DNA of 64,000 nt, taken from Streptomyces sp. NBC_00358. GTDB lineage: Bacteria; Actinomycetota; Actinomycetes; Streptomycetales; Streptomycetaceae. The stretch lies in contig NZ_CP107976.1 in the NCBI RefSeq assembly GCF_036099295.1, positions 7,316,001 to 7,380,000 on the forward strand. Reading direction: 5' to 3'. A program made the position numbers and the translations under genes. Numbering within the stretch: the first letter of the stretch is position 1; each line of letters starts with the position of its first letter. Below are positions 47,666 through 56,938 of the stretch, one piece after another. Under the pieces are notes generated by a model that saw only the letters and a list, made by a program, of their open reading frames with translations, searched no databases and had not been told where the DNA came from.

Positions 47666-48430
47666 TCAGAAGCGTCCGGCGCCCAGGTCCCGCGACACCG
47701 CGCGGGCGCAGTCCCGTACGGCGGCGATCAGATCGGGGCGCAGCTCCCCGTCCTTGCAGACCCGCTCCACGGCCCCGGTGATGCCCACCGCGCCGACCGG
47801 CATCCGCCGCCGGTTGTGGATCGGGGCGGCCACCGAGGCGACCCCCGTCCAGGTCTCCTCGACGTCGTCCGCGTACCCGCGCGCGCGGGTAACGTCGAGG
47901 ACGCCCTCGAACAGGTCCAGCTCGCTGATCGTCCGCGGCGTGAACGCCTTGCGCTCGACCTCCAGGACCTCGCTGTGCGCCACCGGGTCGTACGCCGACA
48001 GCACCTTGCCCAGGGCCGTGGAGTGCAGCGGCTGCATCGCCCCGACCTCAAGGACCTGACGGCTGTCGTCGGGCCGGAAGACGTGGTGCACGATCAGTAC
48101 GCCCTGCTGGTGCAGCACGCCCAGGTAGACGCTCTCGCCGCTGGAGCGGGCCAGGTCGTCGGTCCACACCAGGGCCCGCGCCCGCAGCTCGTGCACATCG
48201 AGATAGGTCGTGCCCAGCCGCAGCAGCTCGGCGCCCAGCTGGTAGCGCCCGGAAGCCGTGTCCTGCTCGACGAACCCCTCCTGCTGGAGGGTGCGCAGGA
48301 TGCCGTGGGCCGTACCCTTGGCCAGGCCCAGCGAGGAGGCGATGTCCGACAGGCCGAGCTGCCGCTCGCCGCCCGCCAGCAGCCGCAGCATCGCCGCTGC
48401 CCGTTCGAGCGACTGGATGTTCCGTGCCAT
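47666..48430 (-). CDS. gylR: IclR-family glycerol operon regulator GylR
   Basis: A 254-residue IclR-type regulator. The N-terminal winged HTH reads MARNIQSLERAAAMLRLLAG, then LGLSDIASSLGLAKGTAHGILRTLQQEGFV. The C-terminal effector domain includes MQPLHSTALGKVLSAYDP and VASVAAPIHNRRRMPVGAVGITG. The length and place, immediately upstream of glpF-glpK-glpD on the same strand, match S. coelicolor GylR, which represses the gyl operon and itself and is relieved by glycerol-3-phosphate (established for that system). The start is the ATG complementary to 48428-48430. The operator at 48483-48499 fits autoregulation. Confidence 0.92.
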   Translation of the reverse strand: MARNIQSLERAAAMLRLLAGGERQLGLSDIASSLGLAKGTAHGILRTLQQEGFVEQDTASGRYQLGAELLRLGTTYLDVHELRARALVWTDDLARSSGESVYLGVLHQQGVLIVHHVFRPDDSRQVLEVGAMQPLHSTALGKVLSAYDPVAHSEVLEVERKAFTPRTISELDLFEGVLDVTRARGYADDVEETWTGVASVAAPIHNRRRMPVGAVGITGAVERVCKDGELRPDLIAAVRDCARAVSRDLGAGRF

Positions 48431-48482
48431 CGCCGTGCTGCCTCCGTCCCCTTGGGCCGCCGGCGTGCGACTGCCCGCTACC

Positions 48483-48499
48483 GTTCGGCAATGTCGAAC
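48483..48499. promoter_or_regulatory. Candidate GylR operator upstream of gylR
   Basis: GTTCGGCAATGTCGAAC is a 17-bp palindrome with one mismatched pair, 53 bp upstream of the gylR start and about 200 bp upstream of divergent metH. It shares its core with 47366-47382. Confidence 0.65.
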
Positions 48500-48699
48500 A
48501 CTACCGGTCGTCACCGAGCTCCCGCCAATGGGCGGTCGCCCCACGTTCCGTCCGTCTCGGCACCGTGGCCGCCCACGCCACACCCGTCCGGCTCGTGGAC
48601 GCCCATGCCTGATCCACGGTGCTCCGGGCTACCCTGACGGCGTGCGCCTTCCATGGGAAGCGCAAAGCCGACAGCCGTCGCACTCCAGGGAGCACCTTC

Positions 48700-51600
48700 A
48701 TGGCCTCGTTGCCGAACCCGTCCCTTTCGTCCGGTCTCTCCGAGGGCCGGGAGCGAACCGACGCACTCCGAGAAGCGCTCGCCACCCGTGTCGTGGTGGC
48801 CGACGGCGCGATGGGCACGATGCTCCAGGCGCAGGACCCGACGCTCGAGGACTTCGAGAACCTCGAGGGCTGCAACGAGATCCTCAACGTCACCCGTCCC
48901 GACATCGTGCGCTCGGTCCACGAGGCGTACTTCGAGGTCGGCGTCGACTGCGTCGAGACGAACACCTTCGGGGCGAACCACTCGGCGATGGCCGAGTACG
49001 ACATCGCGGACCGCGTCCACGAGCTCTCCGAGGCCGGCGCACGCATCGCCCGCGAGGTCGCCGACACCTTCGGGGCCCGCGACGGCCGCCAGCGCTGGGT
49101 CCTCGGCTCGATCGGCCCCGGCACCAAGCTGCCCACACTCGGCCACGTCTCCTACGGGACCCTGCGCGACGGCTTCCAGGCCAACGCCGAGGGTCTGCTC
49201 GCGGGCGGCGCCGACGCGCTGATCGTCGAGACCACCCAGGACCTGCTGCAGACGAAGTCCTCCGTGCTCGGCGCGCACCGCGCGATGGAGGCGACCGGCG
49301 TCCGGGTGCCCCTGCTGGTCTCGATGGCCTTCGAGACGACCGGTACCATGCTGCTCGGCTCCGAGATCGGCGCCGCGCTGACCGCGCTGGAGCCGCTCGG
49401 CATCGACATGATCGGCCTGAACTGCTCGACCGGCCCCGCCGAGATGAGCGAGCACCTGCGCTATCTCACCCGGCACTCCCGCATCCCCCTGCTGTGCATG
49501 CCGAACGCCGGTCTGCCGGTCCTGACGAAGAACGGCGCCCACTTCCCGCTCGACGCCGAGGGCCTGGCCGACGCCCAGGAGAACTTCGTACGGGACTACG
49601 GCCTCTCCCTGATCGGCGGCTGCTGCGGCACGACCCCCGAGCACCTGCGCCAGGTGGTGGAGCGGGTCAACGGTGTCACGCCCCCCGAGCGCAGCCCGCA
49701 GCCCGAGCCCGGTGCCGCCTCGCTCTACCAGACGGTCTCGTTCCGCCAGGACACCGCCTACATGGCGATCGGTGAGCGCACCAACGCCAACGGCTCCAAG
49801 AAGTTCCGCGATGCCATGCTGGAGGCCCGCTGGGACGACTGCGTGGAGATGGCCCGCGACCAGATCCGCGAGGGCGCGCACATGCTCGACCTGTGCGTCG
49901 ACTACGTCGGCCGGGACGGCGTCGCCGACATGGACGAGCTGGCCGGCCGTTTCGCCACCGCCTCCACCCTGCCGATCGTGCTCGACTCCACCGAGGTCGA
50001 GGTCCTGCGCGCGGGCCTGGAGCGCCTCGGCGGCCGCGCGGTCCTCAACTCCGTCAACTACGAGGACGGCGACGGGCCCGAGTCCCGGTTCGCGAAGGTC
50101 ACCCGACTGGCGCAGGAGCACGGTGCCGCGCTGATCGCGCTGACCATCGACGAGGAGGGCCAGGCCCGCACCGTCGAGACCAAGGTCGCCATCGCCGAAC
50201 GGCTCATCGAGGACCTCACGTCCAACTGGGGCATCCACGAGTCCGACATCCTCATCGACACCCTGACCTTCACGATCTGTACCGGCCAGGAGGAGTCCCG
50301 CAAGGACGGCATCGCGACGATCGAGGCGATCCGCGAGCTCAAGCGCCGCCGCCCCGACGTACAGACCACCCTCGGCCTGTCCAACATCTCCTTCGGCCTC
50401 AACCCGGCCGCCCGCATCCTGCTCAACTCGGTCTTCCTCGACGAGTGCGTCAAGGCGGGCCTGGACTCGGCCATCGTGCACGCCTCCAAGATCCTGCCGA
50501 TCGCCCGGTTCAGCGAGGAGGAGGTCACCACCGCCCTCGACCTCATCCACGACCGCCGGGCCGAGGGCTACGACCCGCTGCAGAAGCTGATGGCCCTCTT
50601 CGAGGGAGCCACCACCAAGTCGCTGAAGGCGGGCAAGGCCGAGGAACTGGCCGCGCTCCCCCTGGACGAACGCCTCAAGCGGCGGATCATCGACGGCGAG
50701 AAGAACGGCCTGGAGAGCGACCTCGCCGAGGCCCTCCAGGACCGGCCCGCCCTCGACATCGTCAACGAGACCCTGCTGGACGGCATGAAGGTGGTCGGCG
50801 AGCTGTTCGGCTCCGGCCAGATGCAGCTGCCCTTCGTCCTCCAGTCCGCCGAGGTCATGAAGACGGCCGTCGCCTACCTCGAACCCCACATGGAGAAGTC
50901 GGACTCCGAGGGCAAGGGCACCATCGTGCTCGCCACCGTGCGCGGCGACGTCCACGACATCGGCAAGAACCTCGTCGACATCATCCTGTCCAACAACGGC
51001 TACAACGTCGTCAACCTCGGCATCAAGCAGCCTGTCTCCGCGATCCTGGACGCCGCCGAGGAGCACAGGGCCGACGTCATCGGCATGTCCGGGCTCCTCG
51101 TCAAGTCCACGGTGATCATGAAGGAGAACCTGGAGGAGCTGAATCAGCGGGGTCTGTCCGCGGACTATCCCGTCATCCTCGGCGGCGCGGCCCTGACCAG
51201 GGCCTACGTCGAACAGGACCTCTACGAGATCTACCAGGGCGAGGTCCGCTACGCCCGCGACGCCTTCGAGGGCCTGCGCCTGATGGACGCGCTGATCGGC
51301 GTCAAGCGCGGAGTGCCCGGAGCCGTGCTGCCCGAACTCAAGCAGCGCCGGGTACGCGCCGCCGCGGACGTGGCCGTCGAGGAGCGCCCGGAAGAGGGCC
51401 ATGTCCGCTCCGACGTCTCCGTCACCAACCCCGTTCCGGAGCCCCCCTTCACCGGCACCCGCGTGATCAAGGGCATCCAGCTCAAGGAGTACGCCTCCTG
51501 GCTGGACGAGGGCGCCCTGTTCAAGGGCCAGTGGGGCCTCAAGCAGGCCCGCGCCGGCGACGGCCCCACGTACGAGGAACTCGTCGAGACCGAGGGCCGA

Positions 51601-52227
51601 CCCCGGCTGCGCGGACTGCTCGACCGGCTCCAGACCGACAACCTGCTGGAAGCCGCCGTGGTCTACGGCTACTTCCCGTGCGTCTCCAAGGACGACGACC
51701 TGATCATCCTCGACGAGCGGGGCAACGAGCGGACCCGCTTCACCTTCCCCCGCCAGCGCCGCGGCCGCCGGCTGTGCCTGGCCGACTTCTTCCGCCCGGA
51801 GGAGTCGGGGGAGACCGACGTCGTAGGCCTCCAGGTCGTCACCGTCGGCTCCCGGATCGGCACGGAGACCGCCAAGCTCTTCGAGGCCAACGCCTACCGG
51901 GACTACCTCGAACTGCACGGCCTCTCCGTGCAGCTGGCCGAGGCGCTCGCCGAGTACTGGCACGCGCGCGTGCGCTCCGAGCTGGGCTTCGCGGGGGAGG
52001 ACCCGTCCGAGGTCGAAGACATGTTCGCCCTGAAGTACCGCGGCGCCCGCTTCTCCCTCGGCTACGGAGCGTGCCCCAACCTGGAGGACCGCGCCAAGAT
52101 CGCCGAGCTCCTGGAGCCCGAGCGCATCGGCGTCCACCTCTCCGAGGAGTTCCAGCTGCACCCGGAGCAGTCGACCGACGCGATCGTGATCCACCACCCG
52201 GAGGCGAAGTACTTCAACGCACGGTGA
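48700..52227 (+). CDS. metH: Cobalamin-dependent methionine synthase
   Basis: A 1175-residue MetH that transfers methyl from 5-methyltetrahydrofolate to homocysteine by way of cobalamin. Domains in order: homocysteine-binding TIM barrel (about 20-330; zinc cysteines in LNCSTGPAEM and IGGCCGTTPEH), pterin-binding domain (about 350-620; GERTNANGSKKF, LDLCVDYVGRDG), cobalamin cap (about 650-735), B12-binding domain (about 740-880) with the axial His752 in RGDVHDIGKN, and the AdoMet reactivation domain (about 930-1160; ADFFRPEE, FSLGYGACPNLEDR). All parts are intact and the size is normal. The ATG at 48700 has CAGGGAG in front. It diverges from gylR. No cobalamin riboswitch signature was found in the short leader. 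Confidence 0.96.
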   Translation: MASLPNPSLSSGLSEGRERTDALREALATRVVVADGAMGTMLQAQDPTLEDFENLEGCNEILNVTRPDIVRSVHEAYFEVGVDCVETNTFGANHSAMAEYDIADRVHELSEAGARIAREVADTFGARDGRQRWVLGSIGPGTKLPTLGHVSYGTLRDGFQANAEGLLAGGADALIVETTQDLLQTKSSVLGAHRAMEATGVRVPLLVSMAFETTGTMLLGSEIGAALTALEPLGIDMIGLNCSTGPAEMSEHLRYLTRHSRIPLLCMPNAGLPVLTKNGAHFPLDAEGLADAQENFVRDYGLSLIGGCCGTTPEHLRQVVERVNGVTPPERSPQPEPGAASLYQTVSFRQDTAYMAIGERTNANGSKKFRDAMLEARWDDCVEMARDQIREGAHMLDLCVDYVGRDGVADMDELAGRFATASTLPIVLDSTEVEVLRAGLERLGGRAVLNSVNYEDGDGPESRFAKVTRLAQEHGAALIALTIDEEGQARTVETKVAIAERLIEDLTSNWGIHESDILIDTLTFTICTGQEESRKDGIATIEAIRELKRRRPDVQTTLGLSNISFGLNPAARILLNSVFLDECVKAGLDSAIVHASKILPIARFSEEEVTTALDLIHDRRAEGYDPLQKLMALFEGATTKSLKAGKAEELAALPLDERLKRRIIDGEKNGLESDLAEALQDRPALDIVNETLLDGMKVVGELFGSGQMQLPFVLQSAEVMKTAVAYLEPHMEKSDSEGKGTIVLATVRGDVHDIGKNLVDIILSNNGYNVVNLGIKQPVSAILDAAEEHRADVIGMSGLLVKSTVIMKENLEELNQRGLSADYPVILGGAALTRAYVEQDLYEIYQGEVRYARDAFEGLRLMDALIGVKRGVPGAVLPELKQRRVRAAADVAVEERPEEGHVRSDVSVTNPVPEPPFTGTRVIKGIQLKEYASWLDEGALFKGQWGLKQARAGDGPTYEELVETEGRPRLRGLLDRLQTDNLLEAAVVYGYFPCVSKDDDLIILDERGNERTRFTFPRQRRGRRLCLADFFRPEESGETDVVGLQVVTVGSRIGTETAKLFEANAYRDYLELHGLSVQLAEALAEYWHARVRSELGFAGEDPSEVEDMFALKYRGARFSLGYGACPNLEDRAKIAELLEPERIGVHLSEEFQLHPEQSTDAIVIHHPEAKYFNAR

Positions 52228-52299
52228 GCGATCCGACGCGCCGCGCTCCGCGCTGCCGCGCACACTGATCGGATAAGTCGTACACTGGTCGGTCCATCG

Positions 52300-52341
52300 C
52301 AGGCCGGTTGTCCCCTGACGCAAAAGGGGGCGACCGGCCTG
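52300..52341 (+). terminator. Hairpin between metH and the HAD gene
   Basis: CAGGCCGGTTGTCCCC (52300-52315) pairs with GGGGGCGACCGGCCTG (52326-52341), with two G-U pairs, around TGACGCAAAA. TACACT (about 52280) just upstream could be a -10, in which case the hairpin lies in the HAD leader. Otherwise it ends metH. Confidence 0.6.
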
Positions 52342-52367
52342 ATCGTCCCTCAAGGAGGTGCGCCAGG

Positions 52368-53069
52368 ATGACCAGTACGGTCCCCGCGCTCGGAACTCGT
52401 ACGGCCGAAGGCTCAGCCCTGCAGGCCGTACTCCTCGACATGGACGGAACCCTGGTGGACACCGAGGGCTTCTGGTGGGACGTGGAGGTCGAGGTCTTCA
52501 AGGCCCTCGGGCACGCGCTGGACGACTCCTGGCGCCATGTCGTGGTCGGCGGTCCCATGACCCGCAGCGCGGGATTCCTCATCGAGGCCACCGGTGCCGA
52601 CATCACCCTCCCCGAGCTGTCCGTGCTGCTCAACGACGGGTTCGAGGAGCGCATCGGCCACTCCCTGCCCCTGATGCCAGGTGCGGCCCGGCTCCTCGCG
52701 GAGCTCGCCGCGCACGAGATCCCCACCGCGCTGGTCTCCGCCTCGCACCGGCGGATCATCGACCGCGTCCTGGGCGCGATCGGCTCCCACTTCTTCGCGC
52801 TGACCGTCGCGGGCGACGAGGTGGAGCGGACCAAGCCCTACCCCGACCCCTATCTGCTCGCGGCCGCACGGCTCGGCGCCGAACCGGCCCGGTGCGCCGT
52901 CATCGAGGACACCTCGACCGGGGTCGCCTCCGCCGAGGCCGCGGGCTGTCATGTGGTAGCGGTCCCCTCGGTCGCGCCCATCGCCCCCGCCGCCCGCCGA
53001 ACGGTGGTGCGGTCCCTGGAAGAGGTCGACCTGCCCTTTCTGCACCGTCTGATGACCGAAATGCGCTGA
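52368..53069 (+). CDS. HAD-superfamily phosphatase (beta-phosphoglucomutase-like)
   Basis: A 233-residue HAD subfamily IA hydrolase. Motif I is AVLLDMDGTLVDTEG (both catalytic Asp), motif II ALVSASHRR, motif III Lys in ERTKPYPDPYLLAA, and motif IV IEDTSTGVASAEAAGC. A helical cap follows motif I. The substrate is a small phosphometabolite that cannot be deduced. The ATG at 52368 has AAGGAGGTGCGCC in front, which decides it over an upstream in-frame ATG. It sits 140 bp behind metH. Confidence 0.9.
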   Translation: MTSTVPALGTRTAEGSALQAVLLDMDGTLVDTEGFWWDVEVEVFKALGHALDDSWRHVVVGGPMTRSAGFLIEATGADITLPELSVLLNDGFEERIGHSLPLMPGAARLLAELAAHEIPTALVSASHRRIIDRVLGAIGSHFFALTVAGDEVERTKPYPDPYLLAAARLGAEPARCAVIEDTSTGVASAEAAGCHVVAVPSVAPIAPAARRTVVRSLEEVDLPFLHRLMTEMR

Positions 53070-53532
53070 ACGGTCACCGGGTGCGGCGGGGCATTCACTC
53101 TGCGTGCGGAACCGAATGCCGGCGAAGGTCCGGCGCTTCCCTGTGGTAAGCGCGAGCGAGGACCCGTCGGCAATTCATTTCGGGGCGGATGGCCAAATTC
53201 CGGTACTGCTCAATCAATTTGACGGTGTGACGTTCGACACGTGGTGGAGGGTCGACAGTCGGACCGACTTGTGCGCGCAACCCCCATTCGTGAAGACCTC
53301 GCGTGCCCTTGTGTCCCGATTGATGAAAGGCTGCACTAATCCTTCCCGTGTCGGGTTATCGGTGCGTCCACGCCCGGTTTCGCAGCGTGAGCGGAAGGCG
53401 GCTCCGGCATCTGATGGCCGACCTTGTGCCGCGGACTAATGTCATCGCGAGAACATCGCCGTGACCCCGTGACCCGCCGCGCCACCCTTGCATGCCGGTT
53501 CGCGGAAACTACAGCTCTGGAGAAACACGAGC
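53070..53532 (+). other. Intergenic region upstream of the solute-binding protein pair
   Basis: A 463-bp stretch with locally lower GC than its surroundings (for example CAATTCATTTCGGGGCGG and AATCAATTTGACGG near 53170-53225). I see no credible gene; a 111-codon open frame at 53104-53439 lacks coding character. It should contain the promoter of the solute-binding gene at 53533. Confidence 0.4.
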
Positions 53533-55137
53533 ATGAACCGCAAGACTTTGGTGCTGCCGGCCGTGGTTGGCCTGCTCGCCCCGGTGCTCGCCGCGTGTGG
53601 TGGGTCCGCCAGCGGGAGCAACAGCGGCGATGCCATCGTTGTCGGCACCACGGACGCGTTCTCCGCGTCGAAGGACGCCCCGGCTCCGTTCGACCCGGCC
53701 TACGCGTACGACGTCGGCACCTGGAACGTGCTTCGCCAGACCGTGCAGACGCTGATGGTCCAGCCGCGTGGTGACGGTCAGCCGCAGCCCGAGGCCGCCG
53801 AGAAGTGCGGCTTCAGCGACAGCGGCAACGAGCGCTACTCGTGCACGCTGCGCGAAGGCCTGGAGTTCTCCAACGGTGACCCGATCACCGCGAAGGACGT
53901 CAAGTTCTCGATCGACCGTGCGAGGGCCATCAAGGCCGACAGTGGTGTGTTCGCCCTGCTGTCCACCATCGACACCGTCGAGACGCGGGGCGACCGCGAG
54001 GTGATCTTCCACCTCAACAGCGCCGACGCGACCTTCCCGTTCAAGCTGTCGACCCCGGTCGCCGGCATCGTGAACCCGCAGGACTACGAGAAGAACAAGC
54101 TGCGCGACGGCTTCTCCGTCGACGGCTCCGGGCCGTACACCTTGGAGACCGAGGTCAAGGACGACAAGGTCGTCAAGGCCGTCTTCACGAAGAACTCCCA
54201 CTACAAGGGGCAGTTGAAGATAAAGAACTCCAAGGTCGAGATGCGCTCGTACGACAGCGCGGCGGCCATGGGCACGGCCCTCGAAAAGGGCGACATCGAC
54301 CTGATGACCCGCTCGATGACGCCGGCGCAGATCAACAAGCTGAACGACGCTTCGGGCGGCAACATCAACCTGAACGAGATGCCCGGCCTGGAAATCCGCT
54401 ACCTCGCCTTCAACACCGACGCCCCGTCGGTGAAGTCGACCGCCGTCCGCCAGGCCATGGCCCAGCTCATCAACCGCGGTGAGCTCGTCTCCAAGGTCTA
54501 CGGTTCCCAGGCCGAGCCGCTCTACTCGATGGTCCCGGCGACCATCACGGGTCACTCCAACGCCTTCTTCAACAGGTATGGTGACCCGAGCGTCGCGAAG
54601 GCCCAGTCGACTCTCGGCAAGGCCGGCATCACCACTCCGGTCAAGATCACCCTGCACTACACGACCGACCACTACGGCACGGTCACCGCGCAGGAGTTCG
54701 AGATCCTGAAGAACCAGCTCAACAAGAGCGGCCTCTTCGACGTCACCATCCAGGGCACGTCCTGGGACAAGTTCGTCCCGGCCGAGCGCGCCGGCAAGTA
54801 CGACGTCTGGGGCATGGGCTGGTTCCCCGACTTCCCCGACGCCGACAACTTCCTGGCGCCGTTCCTCGACAAGGACAACTTCCTCAAGTCGCCCTACTCG
54901 AACAGCAACATCATCAACAACCTGATCCCCGCCTCCCGGCGCGAGGCCGACCGCCTCACCGCGTCGAAGAGCCTCACCAGCATCCAGGACATCGTCGCGA
55001 ACGACGTCCCGCTGATCCCGCTCTGGCAGGGCAAGCAGTACATAGCCGCGCGTGACGACATCACGGGCTCGGAGTGGGCGCTCAACTCCTCCTCCACCCT
55101 CCAGCTGTGGGAGCTCAGCCGCGGCGTCAGTGAGTGA
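53533..55137 (+). CDS. Family-5 (peptide-type) solute-binding lipoprotein, copy 1
   Basis: A 534-residue secreted lipoprotein. The lipobox is VLAACGG with Cys22. The mature part is an SBP_bac_5 protein (DppA/OppA class): RYSCTLREGLEFSNGDPITAKDVKFSIDRA is the family signature, with DGSGPYTLE and the C-terminal VWGMGWFPDFPDADNFLAPFL typical of the group. It should bind peptides, nickel complexes or similar ligands. No permease or ATPase gene follows; instead a second binding protein of the same family begins 94 bp later. The ATG start lies behind AGAAACACGAGC with no strong ribosome site. Confidence 0.88.
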   Translation: MNRKTLVLPAVVGLLAPVLAACGGSASGSNSGDAIVVGTTDAFSASKDAPAPFDPAYAYDVGTWNVLRQTVQTLMVQPRGDGQPQPEAAEKCGFSDSGNERYSCTLREGLEFSNGDPITAKDVKFSIDRARAIKADSGVFALLSTIDTVETRGDREVIFHLNSADATFPFKLSTPVAGIVNPQDYEKNKLRDGFSVDGSGPYTLETEVKDDKVVKAVFTKNSHYKGQLKIKNSKVEMRSYDSAAAMGTALEKGDIDLMTRSMTPAQINKLNDASGGNINLNEMPGLEIRYLAFNTDAPSVKSTAVRQAMAQLINRGELVSKVYGSQAEPLYSMVPATITGHSNAFFNRYGDPSVAKAQSTLGKAGITTPVKITLHYTTDHYGTVTAQEFEILKNQLNKSGLFDVTIQGTSWDKFVPAERAGKYDVWGMGWFPDFPDADNFLAPFLDKDNFLKSPYSNSNIINNLIPASRREADRLTASKSLTSIQDIVANDVPLIPLWQGKQYIAARDDITGSEWALNSSSTLQLWELSRGVSE

Positions 55138-55146
55138 CGGAACCAT

Positions 55147-55177
55147 CCGGACCGGGGCCTTCGTGCCCCGGGTCCGG
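55147..55177 (+). terminator. Hairpin after the first solute-binding gene
   Basis: CCGGACCGGGGC (55147-55158) pairs with GCCCCGGGTCCGG (55165-55177), with one bulged G. It may partly terminate before the second gene. Confidence 0.55.
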
Positions 55178-55230
55178 CCCGGGGCCCTACGGTCCCGGGT
55201 TCGCTAGATCCAACGACAAGGCACGTGCAA

Positions 55231-56814
55231 GTGAACATGCGTAACCAGTGGCCAGTCCTGCCGATCGTGGCGGGGCTGGCCTCCGGCCTGCTGACCGGCT
55301 GTGGTTCGGAAACGGGCAATACAGGGAGCAGCGACTCCTCCGTGGTGATCGGGATGTCCGACGACGTCCTGGCCACCGACCCGGCTTCCGGCTACGACCC
55401 AGGATCGTGGCTGTTGTTCAACAACGTCTTCCAGTCGCTGTTGAGCTTCCCCAACGGCGCAACCGAGCCCGAGCCAGAAGCGGCCAAGGAGTGCGCGTTC
55501 ACGGACACCGGCACCAAGGTGTACAAGTGCACGCTGCAGGACGGCCTGAAGTTCAGCAACGGTGACGCGCTCACCTCGGCGGACGTGAAGTTCTCCTTCG
55601 ACCGCATGCTGAAGATCAACGACGGTGCCGGCCCGGCGATCATGTTCCCCATGCTCGACAGGGTCAGCACCCCGGACGCCGGGACCGTCGTCTTCCACCT
55701 CAAGTACGCCGACGCCACCTTCCCGAGCAAGATCGCCTCCGGCGCCGGCTCGATCGTGGACCACCAGCAGTACGCCACGAACGCGCTCCGCAAGGACAAC
55801 GAGGCTGTCGGCTCCGGCCCGTACAAGCTCGACTCGTTCAGCGACGACAAGGCCGTCTTCTCGGTCAACGCGAGCTACAAGGGCACCGTCAAGGTCAAGA
55901 ACACCGGCGTCGCGCTGAAGTTCTTCCACGGCGACCAGTCGGGCCTGCGCAAGGCCCTGCAGAGCAAGCAGATCGACGTCGCCTACCGAGGCCTCGCCGC
56001 CGACGACATCGCGAAGATCCAGAACCAGTCCGCGACCGACAGCGGCATCAACGTCGTCGAGGGAACCAGCGCCGAGGTCCAGCACCTGGTCCTCAACATG
56101 GACGACCCGGTGACCGGCAAGCTCGGCGTCCGCAAGGCCATCGCCTACCTCCTCGACCGCGACGCCCTCGTCAGCGACGTCTACCAGGGCACCGCGACCC
56201 CGCTGTACTCGATCGTCCCCTCCGGCGTCACCGGGCACAGCACGTCCTTCTTCGACACCTACGGCGCCCACCCCTCGCAGTCCAAGGCCGCGGACGCGCT
56301 GCGCACCGAGGGCATCACCGGCAAGGTGAAGCTCACCCTCTGGTCGACCCCCTCGCGCTACGGTCCCGCCACGGACCAGGAGTTCAAGGCGATCGCCAAG
56401 CAGCTCAACGCCAGCGGACTGTTCGACGCGACCGTGAAGTCCGTCGCCTTCGGCCAGTACGAGAAGGACATCGCGGCCGGCAAGTACGGCGTGTACGTGA
56501 AGGGCTGGGTGCCCGACTACCCGGACCCGGACAACTTCACCGCCCCGTTCTTCGGCAAGGGCAACGTGCTGAGCAACAACTACACGAACCGCACCATCAC
56601 GGGCAGCCTCATCCCGAAGACGGCCGCCCAGAGCGACCGCGCCTCGACCGAGGGCGACTACGGCAAGCTCCAGGACCTCGTCGCCCAGGACGTGCCGGTC
56701 ATCCCCGTCTGGCAGGCCAAGCAGTACGCCGTCGCGCGCGACAACGTCTACGGCCTCGAGAACTGCCTCGACTCCTCGACCGTGTTCCGCTTCTGGGAGA
56801 TCCACAAGGCCTGA
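55231..56814 (+). CDS. Family-5 (peptide-type) solute-binding lipoprotein, copy 2
   Basis: A 527-residue paralogue of the preceding gene. The lipobox is GLLTGCG (Cys24 from the GTG at 55231). It has the same SBP_bac_5 blocks (YKCTLQDGLKFSNGDALTSADVKFSFDRM; GSGPYKLDS; GVYVKGWVPDYPDPDNFTAPFF). The two proteins align end to end with clear but far from identical sequence, so the duplication is old. The GTG at 55231 has AAGG at 9 bases; an ATG at 55237 or a GTG at 55225 is possible. A 19-bp hairpin at 56841-56883 ends the unit. No transporter membrane genes are near. Confidence 0.87.
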   Translation: MNMRNQWPVLPIVAGLASGLLTGCGSETGNTGSSDSSVVIGMSDDVLATDPASGYDPGSWLLFNNVFQSLLSFPNGATEPEPEAAKECAFTDTGTKVYKCTLQDGLKFSNGDALTSADVKFSFDRMLKINDGAGPAIMFPMLDRVSTPDAGTVVFHLKYADATFPSKIASGAGSIVDHQQYATNALRKDNEAVGSGPYKLDSFSDDKAVFSVNASYKGTVKVKNTGVALKFFHGDQSGLRKALQSKQIDVAYRGLAADDIAKIQNQSATDSGINVVEGTSAEVQHLVLNMDDPVTGKLGVRKAIAYLLDRDALVSDVYQGTATPLYSIVPSGVTGHSTSFFDTYGAHPSQSKAADALRTEGITGKVKLTLWSTPSRYGPATDQEFKAIAKQLNASGLFDATVKSVAFGQYEKDIAAGKYGVYVKGWVPDYPDPDNFTAPFFGKGNVLSNNYTNRTITGSLIPKTAAQSDRASTEGDYGKLQDLVAQDVPVIPVWQAKQYAVARDNVYGLENCLDSSTVFRFWEIHKA

Positions 56815-56840
56815 CCCCGCACGCGCCGGTGGCCGCCGTA

Positions 56841-56883
56841 CGCGAAGGGCGCCCGTTCCTCATCGGAACGGGCGCCCTTCGCG
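56841..56883. terminator. Perfect 19-bp convergent hairpin
   Basis: CGCGAAGGGCGCCCGTTCC (56841-56859) pairs with its exact complement at 56865-56883 around TCATC. It separates the convergent binding-protein and response-regulator genes. Confidence 0.88.
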
Positions 56884-56938
56884 CTGCCTGGACCCGCGGG
56901 GCGAGCACCGGGACCGGGACAGCCCCGGCCGACCGGCG

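Noticed and set aside
48500..48699. Cobalamin riboswitch in front of metH
   Set aside because: The leader is short and I could not find the conserved B12-box or a matching long-range fold.
48511..52353. A 1280-codon open frame on the minus strand opposite metH
   Set aside because: It is antisense to an intact metH with all five domains; its translation is Val/Asp/Gly-rich noise and it would also cover the gylR-metH promoter region.
53104..53439. A 111-codon plus-strand open frame before the first solute-binding gene
   Set aside because: No ribosome site, mixed composition and no codon-position GC bias; the region looks like promoter sequence.
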